From NCBI GenBank assembly GCA_030631505.1, contig DAOVKX010000003.1:1-28281 (forward strand): DNA of 28,281 nt, in the 5' to 3' direction. A program made the position numbers and the translations under genes. Of the stretch, positions 22,163 through 28,281 are shown piece by piece. How positions within the stretch are numbered: the first letter of the stretch is position 1; each line of letters opens with the position of its first letter. Below the pieces are notes generated by a model, which was given only the letters and a program-made list of their open reading frames with translations, did not search any database and was not told the DNA's origin. The stretch is from Candidatus Nanohaloarchaea archaeon. Its GTDB lineage: Archaea; EX4484-52; DAOVKX01.

Positions 22163-22185
22163 ATATCTCTGATATTTAAACAATG
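22153..22185 (+). terminator. 15-bp perfect hairpin spanning the stop codon of the 20822-22162 gene
   Basis: CATTGTTTAAATATC (22153-22167), loop TCT, GATATTTAAACAATG (22171-22185), followed by GAGGTCTTTTT. The stem includes the TAA stop (22160-22162). Hairpin plus T-run resembles an intrinsic terminator. The 3-nt TCT loop is also found in one unit of the A5/T5 hairpin array at 27.7 kb. Confidence 0.6.
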
Positions 22186-22210
22186 AGGTCTTTTTCCAAC
22201 CTAACCAAAA

Positions 22211-22271
22211 CTCCCGAAATTCTAAACCAATATCTTGTTTCTCATAAGTCCTGTATTACAGGGTACACAAA
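22211..22271. repeat. Repeated intergenic block, copy 1 (upstream of fic)
   Basis: The block runs from CTCCCGAAATTCTAAACCAAT to the conserved core CTGTATTACAGGGTACACA, and matches 26047-26109 in the same orientation with one indel and a diverged middle. It ends at the fic operator. Confidence 0.65.
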
Positions 22272-22297
22272 AAACATATATTTATAAATGTGTACCC
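22250..22297 (+). promoter_or_regulatory. fic promoter with TATA box between two operator-like arms
   Basis: CCTGTA-T-TACAGG (22250-22262) is a palindrome. GGGTACACA (22261-22269) and TGTGTACCC (22289-22297) are exact inverted repeats that flank TTTATAAA (22281-22288). The TATA box is 26 bases from ATG 22311, so the start is leaderless, and the downstream arm occupies the space between TATA and transcription start. This suggests repression of fic. Confidence 0.65.
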
Positions 22298-22310
22298 CCT
22301 AATCAATAAC

Positions 22311-23249
22311 ATGGCTTATCATGAAGAAAAGAAAATTGGAAATAACAAATTTCATTATATTGTTAAAGCTTTCAGGCTTAAAGGCAGAATAAAAAAGATA
22401 CGCATATATGCCGGGAAGGGGATGAAAACAAAAAAGGAAATAAAGGGGCTCATTAATAGCTTTTCACCTGTGCTGGAAAAAAGGGCAAAAGAACTGTTAT
22501 CCCGCGAAGACCCGTTAATGGGAATACTAACAGAAAAAGAAAACGCATTATTGAAGAGCATATGTGAAAACAATGAGAAAAAACTCCGGAAAATGGACAA
22601 ACTTGCATGGAAAAACTATTACGAATGGTTTCTTACACAGTTTACATACGATACAAATGCAATAGAGGGCTCAACACTTACACTGCAGGATACGAATTTA
22701 ATACTTTTTGAAAACACAGTGCCAAAAGGAAAATCGCCTAGGGAAATAAATGAAGTGCAAAACCACAAGCAAGCATTTGATTTTATTATATCGCATAAGG
22801 AGGATATAACAAAAAAGTTTGTACTCGAAATACACCGAAGACTGATGCATAATATATTATGGGAATCTGCAGGCAGATTCAGGGACGTTAATGTATACAT
22901 ACGCGGAGTTGATATACTCCCCCCGCCGCCCTCAAAAATAGACAATGAATTTAATAGATTGATGAAATGGCATATGGCTAATAAAAAGAAGTACCATGCA
23001 GTTATTGCATCTGCTTATTTTCATTCTGTTTTTGAGGCAATACATCCTTTCAGGGACGGCAACGGGAGAACAGGCAGATTAATTCTTAATTTTATGCTCA
23101 GGCAGAATGGGTTTCCTATGATAGACATAAAAAATAAGGATAAAGAGAGGTATTACAAGGCGCTTTACGAGTCCCAAAAGAAACAAAATTTACGGCCTTT
23201 GGTTAAAATGATACTTGACTATTTAAAAGAAATAGAGGTTGAATACTAA
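22311..23249 (+). CDS. Fic family enzyme (AMP-transferase) with N-terminal inhibitory motif
   Basis: Fic proteins usually transfer AMP from ATP to hydroxyl groups of target proteins. The active-site motif H245-P-F-R-D-G-N-G-R-T-G-R is complete (H-x-F-x-D-G-N-G-R-x-x-R). T115-N-A-I-E-G matches the inhibitory motif [S/T]-x-x-x-E-[G/N] placed N-terminal to the Fic core, the class II arrangement in which the Glu blocks ATP until released. An N-terminal basic region (about residues 1-45) precedes it. The beta-hairpin flap (R-G-V-D-I-L-P-P-P-P) is present. I use ATG 22311 (312 aa) because the TATA box and operator fix a leaderless start; GTG 22290 lies inside the operator arm. The target protein is unknown. 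Confidence 0.9.
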   Translation: MAYHEEKKIGNNKFHYIVKAFRLKGRIKKIRIYAGKGMKTKKEIKGLINSFSPVLEKRAKELLSREDPLMGILTEKENALLKSICENNEKKLRKMDKLAWKNYYEWFLTQFTYDTNAIEGSTLTLQDTNLILFENTVPKGKSPREINEVQNHKQAFDFIISHKEDITKKFVLEIHRRLMHNILWESAGRFRDVNVYIRGVDILPPPPSKIDNEFNRLMKWHMANKKKYHAVIASAYFHSVFEAIHPFRDGNGRTGRLILNFMLRQNGFPMIDIKNKDKERYYKALYESQKKQNLRPLVKMILDYLKEIEVEY

Positions 23250-23348
23250 TATTGATTTTTCTAACTTAACAGACACCCCTGACGATTTAAATCTACTAAT
23301 ATGTGCTACTCTCTATTGGTTTAGGCCTGTTTTGACTGAAAATCAGGC

Positions 23349-23376
23349 AACCCAAACCTTTATAAAATTATGGGTT
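23349..23376 (+). promoter_or_regulatory. Helicase promoter: TATA box inside a 6-bp inverted repeat
   Basis: AACCCA (23349-23354) and TGGGTT (23371-23376) flank TTTATAAAA (23359-23367). Transcription would begin near 23388, giving the helicase mRNA a leader of about 90 nt, unlike the leaderless genes around it. Confidence 0.5.
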
Positions 23377-23411
23377 CATTCTTAGTAATAAGATATTATA
23401 CTTTACGAGAG

Positions 23412-23459
23412 AGCACTTGATCATTTGTTTGAACATTTCGCTTTTTCTATTGGAGTGCT
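23412..23459 (+). promoter_or_regulatory. Long-range hairpin in the 5' leader of the helicase gene
   Basis: AGCACT (23412-23417) is the reverse complement of AGTGCT (23454-23459), enclosing a 36-nt T-rich loop and ending 17 bases before the ATG at 23477. It is a possible leader element affecting translation; the pairing is short. Confidence 0.3.
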
Positions 23460-23476
23460 ATATTAAGTTGAAGAAA

Positions 23477-24685
23477 ATGAATTTATTCAAAGAGTTAGGA
23501 TTAAGCCAGCAGTTAGTCTCGGCTATAGACAAATTAGGGTTTACTGAACCGACCCAGATACAGAAGAAATCTATCCCGCCTATAATGGCAGGGAAGGATG
23601 TTATCGGGGAATCTGCTACCGGCTCTGGGAAAACACTTGCTTTCGGCTGCGGAATTGTTAAGCATGTAGCCCCTAAAGAGGGTCTGCAGGCATTGATACT
23701 GACTCCTACAAGGGAGCTTGCCGAGCAGGTAAAAAACTCATTGAAAGAGCTTTCAGAGCAGAAGCATCTTAAAATCATAGCTGTTTATGGAGGGGTTTCC
23801 ATTAACCAGCAGATTAGTGATTTAAAACGGGCTGATGTAGTTGTCGCAACTCCGGGACGGCTGCTGGACCATCTGCAACGAAGAACAATAGATACTTCCA
23901 GAATTAAGTTGCTGGTTCTGGATGAGGCAGACCGCATGTTTGACATGGGATTCATTAGCGACGTAGAAAAAATTATCAGAACATGCCCGGCTGAACGGCA
24001 AACCTTGTTTTTCTCTGCAACGATTTCCCCGCAGGTAAAAAACCTTGCCAACAAGCACATGAAAAGACCAACTGAAGTCTACGCCAAAAAACACATTGAT
24101 CCCTCTAAACTTGAACAGGTCTACTATGATATTCCAAAGAACATGAAATTATCTTTACTTGTGCACCTGCTGAAAAACGAGGACTCAGGATTAGTCATGG
24201 TTTTCTGCAATACGAGAAGGAACACTGATTTTGTTGCCAAAAACATTAAGGCAAATGGAATCAACGCGATTGTCATTCATGGTGGACTTCCGCAAAACAG
24301 GCGAATGAGGACTATCGATCTTTTTAACAAAGCCAAGGTCAGCGTACTGGTGTGCACTGAAGTGGCTGCGCGGGGCCTGCATATTGACAATGTCTCACAT
24401 ATCTATAATTATGATATTCCAAAAGACCCTGTTGATTATGTCCACAGAATCGGAAGAACAGCCAGGGCCGGGGAAGCTGGAAAAGTAATCAACCTGTTGT
24501 GCGACTATGACTATAACAGTTTTTCCAATATCATGAACATACATCGCGCATTCTCTATTAAAAAAGTAAACAAACCCATTTTGAAAAAAATCTTTGCTGT
24601 CCGGGCTGATAATCCAAGACAACCGCCAAGAAGAAACAGGTTCTCGCAGGGATATAAACGAAAACAATCCAGGAGTTTTTATTAA
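23477..24685 (+). CDS. DEAD-box RNA helicase
   Basis: This ATP-dependent RNA-unwinding enzyme, of the group involved in ribosome assembly, RNA decay and cold adaptation, has all standard motifs in order: Q motif (F-T-E-P-T-Q-I-Q), A-T-G-S-G-K-T, P-T-R-E-L-A-E, G-G, T-P-G-R, D-E-A-D, S-A-T, then in domain 2 V-F-C-N-T-R, A-R-G-L-H-I and H-R-I-G-R-T-A-R. The C-terminus is short and basic (R-R-N-R-F-S-Q-G-Y-K-R-K-Q), an RNA-binding tail. I start at ATG 23477 (M-N-L-F-K-E-L-G-L), 402 aa; the preceding 20 codons are Cys- and Leu-rich and belong to the leader. Confidence 0.93.
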   Translation: MNLFKELGLSQQLVSAIDKLGFTEPTQIQKKSIPPIMAGKDVIGESATGSGKTLAFGCGIVKHVAPKEGLQALILTPTRELAEQVKNSLKELSEQKHLKIIAVYGGVSINQQISDLKRADVVVATPGRLLDHLQRRTIDTSRIKLLVLDEADRMFDMGFISDVEKIIRTCPAERQTLFFSATISPQVKNLANKHMKRPTEVYAKKHIDPSKLEQVYYDIPKNMKLSLLVHLLKNEDSGLVMVFCNTRRNTDFVAKNIKANGINAIVIHGGLPQNRRMRTIDLFNKAKVSVLVCTEVAARGLHIDNVSHIYNYDIPKDPVDYVHRIGRTARAGEAGKVINLLCDYDYNSFSNIMNIHRAFSIKKVNKPILKKIFAVRADNPRQPPRRNRFSQGYKRKQSRSFY

Positions 24686-24710
24686 AATCCTTTTAGTTTA
24701 TGTTTATACA

Positions 24711-26027
24711 TTATAGATTATCTGCCATCATGCTCATGTACCTGTCTACAGTCATGTAATCATCAGGAAATCCGGTTAGTTCTTTAATTTTTGATTTAGG
24801 GGGTTTACCCCAGCCAACCCGCTTATAAAATGCATCTACGTACCCGACTTGGTCATCAAAAGTGGGAGTCAGTGAATCCCTATAATCATAAAGCGCATCC
24901 TTTAGAGCAGTTTTAAATAATGATTTTTGCCCTTCTCTAAATTCATCCAACTTGGAAGTATCTGTTGGATTAAGCAACATGTCCTTAAACTTCTTGTACT
25001 TCATTGGGTAATACAAATCCCGCAGTTCTTCCACATCTATAAGGTACAAGTTTTCTCCATCAAAAATCTTATCATCAAAATCATTAAATCCTATTTTACG
25101 ATAACCAAGCAGACAAAGTACAGCAAGCATCTCTGCATCTTGTTCTATAATTTCTTTTTTATGAGTTGATAAATACTCGCAGGGTTTTTCTCCTTCTACA
25201 TTCTTTAAGAACAGAAACTCCTCAACAGGAGATTTGTAATACCCGATAATAGGTGGAATTTTTACTCCTTGTGCCGCCAACTCCAAACTCATTTCCATTT
25301 CTTTCTTAGATGTTACTTTGGATATATTGGATAAATTGGTGAGTCTATAACTTGGAGGTTCAAATAACCTGTATATTGTAACTTCTGCGCCCTTAGCATA
25401 AACTGTTAAGGTCTTGTCTCCCTGTGAAACATCAAAGACCAACACAGGTCTTTTATTGTCCTTGATTGTCTTGCTTTTTGGCTCAAAATTTTCAGGCAAA
25501 AATGTCTCATGAGGAATATCCTGAAAATTGGTGTTTATTTTTAATATCCCATGAGAACCCATCCTGTAACGAGTCCATTGCGTGTAAGGTATCTCTTCAT
25601 CCTTGCGTATATCATATTGTGTTGATTCCTTAGAAAGCCATAGCCCTCGTGCTTTATGCTCCTCTCCTCTGTAGAGGAATACATTTTCCCCTAATTGCCT
25701 GAATTCCGGGTCGTCCTGAGGGGGTTGATGTATAACCTGTGCATTAATAAGAGCGCATAATCCCTCTCCGGTTAAAAGGGAACTAACTATATCCAATTCT
25801 TCAATCCATTGCCTGGTGTTGTTTCCAAGCCCTTCATACACTTTAGATGTTAAATTTTCCTCTACAAAATGCAGGAGGTCCTTTCGCGGAGATACCTGAT
25901 GAACATCAAATTCTAATTGAACTGTTTCATTACCCTTCTCAACTTTATTTACCATATCATCACTTAACAATAGTGTATCTTTATTCAAAGTAGTAGAAAA
26001 AAACTTTAAATTCGTTTCTAACTGCAT
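24711..26027 (-). CDS. Protein-kinase-like fold protein with unknown N-terminal domain
   Basis: The N-terminal ~200 residues are not recognised. Residues about 205-345 look like a divergent kinase: a candidate lysine strand (T-V-Y-A-K212-G), a helix with M-E-M-S-L-E-L-A-A-Q-G-V-K-I-P-P-I-I-G-Y, then a hinge-like F-L-F-L-K-N-V-E-G, and L-C-L-L-G-Y-R-K-I-G-F-N-D-F-D-D as a catalytic loop lacking the H-x-D of normal kinases. L-Y-L-I-D331-V-E-E stands where the metal-binding D-F-G occurs. This is the pattern of RIO/Bud32/ABC1-like atypical kinases. The helical C-terminus (about 345-438) ends L-T-G-F-P-D-D-Y. It is A/T-rich and its promoter region contains copy 2 of the repeated block. Activity is uncertain. 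Confidence 0.5.
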   Translation of the reverse strand: MQLETNLKFFSTTLNKDTLLLSDDMVNKVEKGNETVQLEFDVHQVSPRKDLLHFVEENLTSKVYEGLGNNTRQWIEELDIVSSLLTGEGLCALINAQVIHQPPQDDPEFRQLGENVFLYRGEEHKARGLWLSKESTQYDIRKDEEIPYTQWTRYRMGSHGILKINTNFQDIPHETFLPENFEPKSKTIKDNKRPVLVFDVSQGDKTLTVYAKGAEVTIYRLFEPPSYRLTNLSNISKVTSKKEMEMSLELAAQGVKIPPIIGYYKSPVEEFLFLKNVEGEKPCEYLSTHKKEIIEQDAEMLAVLCLLGYRKIGFNDFDDKIFDGENLYLIDVEELRDLYYPMKYKKFKDMLLNPTDTSKLDEFREGQKSLFKTALKDALYDYRDSLTPTFDDQVGYVDAFYKRVGWGKPPKSKIKELTGFPDDYMTVDRYMSMMADNL

Positions 26028-26046
26028 TCTCTAATTTAATCAGAAA

Positions 26047-26109
26047 CTCCTGAAATTCCAAACCAATTATACTATTTTTTATATGTTCTGTATTACAGGG
26101 TACACAAAA
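26047..26109. repeat. Repeated intergenic block, copy 2
   Basis: CTCCTGAAATTCCAAACCAAT (26047-26067) and CTGTATTACAGGGTACACA (26088-26106) match copy 1 at 22211-22271. Here the second operator arm is degenerate (GCGTACTC in place of TGTGTACCC). The gene it faces (24711-26027) is transcribed away in the opposite direction, and no gene lies directly downstream on the plus strand. The rest of the 26028-26208 gap shows no gene. Confidence 0.6.
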
Positions 26110-26208
26110 AAACGCGTACTCTCTAACATAGGATTTCTTAATATACTCTGGCAGATATTAGAATTACCAAAAGAAATTCTTCAATTGAATACCTTAAATT
26201 TAAAATTT

Positions 26209-26778
26209 TCATCTCAGGATTTTTGACATGCCCCTTGCCGCTTCTTCTGCTTTGCCCTGATGATTCTGCACTATTTTCACTGTGCATCCTGAGAAAGCAG
26301 AGTATACCATTGCTATTGACCTGTTAAGTTCCTGATGCATGCGTATCTCTTCTGTGATTTCACTGTCCCTTTTTCTGGTTTTGTCTGAATACCTTCTCAT
26401 TGCAATCTCTTTCGGCTCTGCCTCGACAATCATAAAAATATCAGGCGTCAGTTCGTCCAGAACCCATTTTGGAAGGCCCGGCAGATAGCCCTTTGGAGTG
26501 CTTATGGTGCAGTGGGTGTCAACCATAATATTTTTCCCTGAACTCATCCTAGAAATTTTCCTTGCTGCTTTTTTCTGGAGTTCTTTCTGAACTTCCGGCT
26601 TCAGCTTTCTCATGTTATCTCTTTGCTCAACCAGATTTTTGGATCTGGCAATTTCAAACATTATATCACCGAAGTTTACCAGTTCATAATTTACATTACT
26701 CTGTTTTAAAATTTCAAGCGCCATTTTGGCGACAGTGGTTTTTCCTGTTCCTGGGATTCCTGTAAGTATCGCTAACAT
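26209..26778 (-). CDS. adkA: Archaeal adenylate kinase
   Basis: It catalyses ATP + AMP to 2 ADP in the archaeal-type AdkA family. The P-loop is G-I-P-G-T-G-K-T-T (residues 7-15). Conserved family segments follow: V-N-F-G-D-I-M-F-E, R-D-N-M-R-K-L-K-P-E-V-Q, V-D-T-H-C-T-I-S-T-P-K-G-Y-L-P-G-L-P, R-R-Y-S-D-K-T-R-K-R-D, and H-Q-E-L-N-R-S-I-A-M-V-Y. The 189-aa length is typical. The start is ATG 26778 because AGGTGT, a Shine-Dalgarno, lies just upstream, and the upstream Met codons read through it. Confidence 0.93.
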   Translation of the reverse strand: MLAILTGIPGTGKTTVAKMALEILKQSNVNYELVNFGDIMFEIARSKNLVEQRDNMRKLKPEVQKELQKKAARKISRMSSGKNIMVDTHCTISTPKGYLPGLPKWVLDELTPDIFMIVEAEPKEIAMRRYSDKTRKRDSEITEEIRMHQELNRSIAMVYSAFSGCTVKIVQNHQGKAEEAARGMSKILR

Positions 26779-26899
26779 TTTTACACCTGCAATTATTATA
26801 TACATCATTTTTTATAAAATAAGTGGTGCAACTCCTGTTTAAGAATGTCCTGCTGATTTGCATAACTTTTATGAATAAATAAGTTATTGCTCAATTATT

Positions 26900-27613
26900 A
26901 TGTGTGGTGCAATGGTGCTCGTTGAGGGGATGAATGAAATATGTCTCACAGAAAGGGGAACTGTTAGAAAAAAAATTAAAAAAATATCCGCTGTTCCACC
27001 AATTCTATCCTATAATATTCTGAATGCTTTGCTTATAAACAATTTTGATTTTTATTATCCATCTGTAAACGAAAGAATTGAGAATGAACTGAACGCGAGA
27101 AAGGTTTTACTCTCTTTAGGAGTACAGGTTCCAAAAACACATGAAATTAAGGGAAATGTTATTGAAAGGGACTTTATTGAGGGGGAAACTTTTTGTAAAT
27201 TTTGTGAAACAGCAGAAAATGAGGAAATCTATAATTTAGCTTTTCAAATAGGTCGCGAAACAGGGGCAGTTCATAAAAAGAATTATGCTTTTCTGGATAG
27301 AAAAACGAGAAATATAATAGTTGATGAAAATAGAAATCTTTGGAGTATTGACCATGAGCTTTTTTCTAAATCAAGCGGTGGGAGAAAAAAATCTGACATT
27401 TTTATATTTGAGGCAAGTTTGAAACATTTGCCACCTGAGAGATATGAGCCAGCAATAGATGGATTTGAGATGGGATATGGAGATACTATCCATCTTTACA
27501 AAAATAGTTATATCGATGAAATTATTATAGATCGAATATCCAAAGCTATGCAGTTCTATGATTGGTTATGCGAGCAGGATTCCTTGAGATATATATTTGG
27601 AAAGCTTCCTTAA
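26900..27613 (+). CDS. Bud32/ABC1-like divergent protein kinase fold
   Basis: The 237-aa sequence has the order of a small atypical kinase: lysine strand G-T-V-R-K24-K-I-K, a helix with N-E-R-I-E63-N-E-L-N-A-R-K-V-L-L-S-L-G-V-Q-V-P-K as C-helix, hinge V-I-E-R-D-F-I-E-G-E, then G-A-V-H125-K-K-N-Y-A-F-L-D133-R-K-T-R-N138-I-I-V as catalytic loop, and L-W-S-I-D151-H-E-L as the metal site in place of D-F-G. The fit to lysine, Glu, Asp, Asn and Asp is better than in the 24711-26027 gene, so this one may be active. It is not Bud32 itself, which has H-G-D-L-T. It starts at ATG 26900 with an A/T-rich TATA-like AATAAATA 26 bases upstream. The target is unknown. Confidence 0.6.
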   Translation: MCGAMVLVEGMNEICLTERGTVRKKIKKISAVPPILSYNILNALLINNFDFYYPSVNERIENELNARKVLLSLGVQVPKTHEIKGNVIERDFIEGETFCKFCETAENEEIYNLAFQIGRETGAVHKKNYAFLDRKTRNIIVDENRNLWSIDHELFSKSSGGRKKSDIFIFEASLKHLPPERYEPAIDGFEMGYGDTIHLYKNSYIDEIIIDRISKAMQFYDWLCEQDSLRYIFGKLP

Positions 27614-27825
27614 TTCTTACATGGTTCAACCCCATATAAGTCATTTTCTGATAATGGATAATCCAAATTTTTAACATAATCCAGCAAGAAATCTCTGCAG
27701 TTTACTGCGAGAATCTCTGATTTTCGAGGTCCAAAAAATCCTAAAAAACGCTCTGCGTTTTTGGGATCTAATAAATTACCTTGTAATTTATGGATTCCAG
27801 GACTCTTTGATTCCTCAGAACCCAA
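27610..27825 (-). CDS. Doubtful 71-aa ORF overlapping the hairpin array
   Basis: It is open from TTG 27825 to a TAA that overlaps the stop of the kinase-like gene. The last 30 residues (C-R-D-F-L-L-D-Y-V-K-N-L-D-Y-P-L-S-E-N-D-L-Y-G-V-E-P-C) look like real protein sequence. The first 35 are encoded by the hairpin repeats. It may be the remnant of a gene broken or extended by the repeats, or a chance ORF. No family recognised. Confidence 0.25.
   Translation of the reverse strand: MGSEESKSPGIHKLQGNLLDPKNAERFLGFFGPRKSEILAVNCRDFLLDYVKNLDYPLSENDLYGVEPCKN
27710..27731. repeat. Direct repeat bounding the hairpin array, left copy
   Basis: AGAATCTCTGATT followed by TTCGAGGTC; it matches 27879-27900 (AGAATCTCTGATT, then CTTTAGGTC) at 19 of 22 bases. 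The two copies bracket the A5/T5 hairpins. Confidence 0.55.
27741..27798. repeat. A5/T5 double-hairpin repeat, copy B1
   Basis: CTA then AAAAACGC, loop TCT, GCGTTTTT, with outer ATCC/GGAT pairing. The second hairpin is ATAAATTAC, loop CTT, GTAATTTAT. It has the same two-hairpin layout as the copy in the tRNA intron, with different tips. Confidence 0.55.
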
Positions 27826-27829
27826 GAAT

Positions 27830-27883
27830 CTAAAAAATACCGAAGGTATTTTTGAATTCCAAAAACTTTCAGTTTTTTAGAAT
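27830..27883. repeat. A5/T5 double-hairpin repeat, copy B2
   Basis: CTA then AAAAATACC, loop GAA, GGTATTTTT, then GAATTCC, AAAAACT, loop TTC, AGTTTTT, TAGAAT. This is the copy most similar to the tRNA-intron unit (20223-20278); the flanks agree and the tips differ in both strands of each stem. The 408-bp gap 27614-28021 holds this array and otherwise no convincing gene. Confidence 0.65.
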
Positions 27884-27900
27884 CTCTGATTCTTTAGGTC
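27879..27900. repeat. Direct repeat bounding the hairpin array, right copy
   Basis: Right-hand copy of the repeat at 27710-27731, with three mismatches in 22 bases. Confidence 0.55.
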
Positions 27901-28021
27901 TTTGATTTTTTAGGATAGTGTGGGGTGTCACTAACATCAGCATGTTTTTATTATTCTAAATCTTTAAATTCCATTGGGATACACTCTAAATATTAAATAT
28001 CGGTAAATGCAATATATTTGT

Positions 28022-28281
28022 ATGCCATATAGAGTTATTTTTACAGACCTTGACGGGACTTTGCTGGATGAAAAATATTCTTACGAGAAAGCAATGTCTG
28101 CTTTAAATTTAATTAAAAAACAAAAGATTCCACTGGGGGTATGCAGCAGCAAGACCTACGAAGAAATTGAACATTTCAGAAAACGCTTGGGAAATCTGGA
28201 TCCGTTTATAGCTGAAAACGGTGGCGCGGTTTTTGTTCCTGAAAATTATTTTGCATTTGAATTTAATCACGATAGGAAAAC
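28022..28281 (+). CDS. mpgP: Mannosyl-3-phosphoglycerate phosphatase, 3' end beyond the window
   Basis: This HAD-IIB phosphatase would dephosphorylate mannosyl-3-phosphoglycerate to mannosylglycerate, a compatible solute. The start V-I-F-T-D-L-D-G-T-L-L-D carries the catalytic D-x-D motif (Asp9 and Asp11). G-V-C-S-S-K-T-Y-E-E-I-E-H-F-R-K-R-L and P-F-I-A-E-N-G-G-A-V-F-V-P are characteristic of the MpgP subgroup. Only the first 86 codons are in the window. An A/T-rich stretch centred about 27 bases upstream (near 27995) could be the TATA box. The synthase gene is not visible; it may lie downstream. Confidence 0.82.
   Translation, partial: MPYRVIFTDLDGTLLDEKYSYEKAMSALNLIKKQKIPLGVCSSKTYEEIEHFRKRLGNLDPFIAENGGAVFVPENYFAFEFNHDRK

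Noticed and set aside
1..28281. CRISPR array
   Set aside because: The repeats found (hairpin units, 60-bp promoter blocks) are few, structurally variable and not regularly spaced with unique spacers, and there are no cas-like genes.

Overview
This window is archaeal. It encodes archaeal ribosomal protein L10e, an archaeal AdkA-type adenylate kinase, a DRG-type GTPase with a TGS domain, a DUF1512 protein, a geranylgeranyl reductase for isoprenoid lipids and a prepilin peptidase/pilin pair. Many start codons are leaderless, 26-29 bases from an A/T-rich TATA box. Other starts have a GGTGAT-like Shine-Dalgarno. The one tRNA gene is interrupted by an intron at a non-anticodon position. The lineage cannot be fixed from the sequence. 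The pilin with an L-T-Y-G-W-A signal and the many lineage-specific genes are reminiscent of DPANN or Altiarchaeota-like genomes, but that is inference.

Layout. 1-1274: end of a type IV pilin-like gene and a convergent prepilin peptidase. 1300-2098: an intergenic region with two inverted repeats, then a PD-(D/E)XK nuclease-like gene. 2154-5106: DRG GTPase whose 3' end appears to have been invaded by a ~0.75 kb single-gene insertion, then a pair of small membrane/exported proteins. 5210-7507: housekeeping genes (DUF1512, dCMP deaminase, L10e). 7512-10784: an accessory patch with a translationally coupled two-gene operon, two paralogous archaeal proteins in convergent orientation, and between them a zinc-finger/JAMM-like protein. 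10974-14247: SMC with unusually short coiled-coil arms, and a GT2 glycosyltransferase. 14420-18134: probable lipid operon (GT4 glycosyltransferase, geranylgeranyl reductase, phytoene-desaturase-like FAD enzyme). 18331-20052: two half-size EamA/SMR-type transporter subunits and another GT4. 20136-20343: tRNA-Leu(GAG) with a 124-nt intron between T-stem and T-loop. 20374-22162: winged-helix regulator and a membrane protein with a secreted beta-rich domain. 22200-23476: repeated promoter blocks, a Fic enzyme and the DEAD-box helicase leader. 23477-27613: DEAD-box RNA helicase, two divergent protein-kinase-like genes and adenylate kinase. 27614-28021: an array of small A5/T5 hairpins. 28022-end: start of mannosyl-3-phosphoglycerate phosphatase.

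The core genes are interspersed with A/T-rich single genes of unknown or signalling function (nuclease, 215-aa ORF, 150+55-aa pair, JAMM-like, Fic, kinase-like). Several of these have their own perfect palindrome at the promoter or start codon, as self-regulated accessory cassettes would. The three most interesting structures are: (i) the displaced 12-codon terminus of the DRG gene about 750 bp downstream, with a single-gene insert between the two copies; (ii) a hairpin-repeat family with fixed A5/T5 flanks and covarying tips, present both inside the tRNA-Leu intron and at 27.7-27.9 kb; (iii) the T-arm intron itself. All functional calls rest on reading motifs by eye; no database search was possible.
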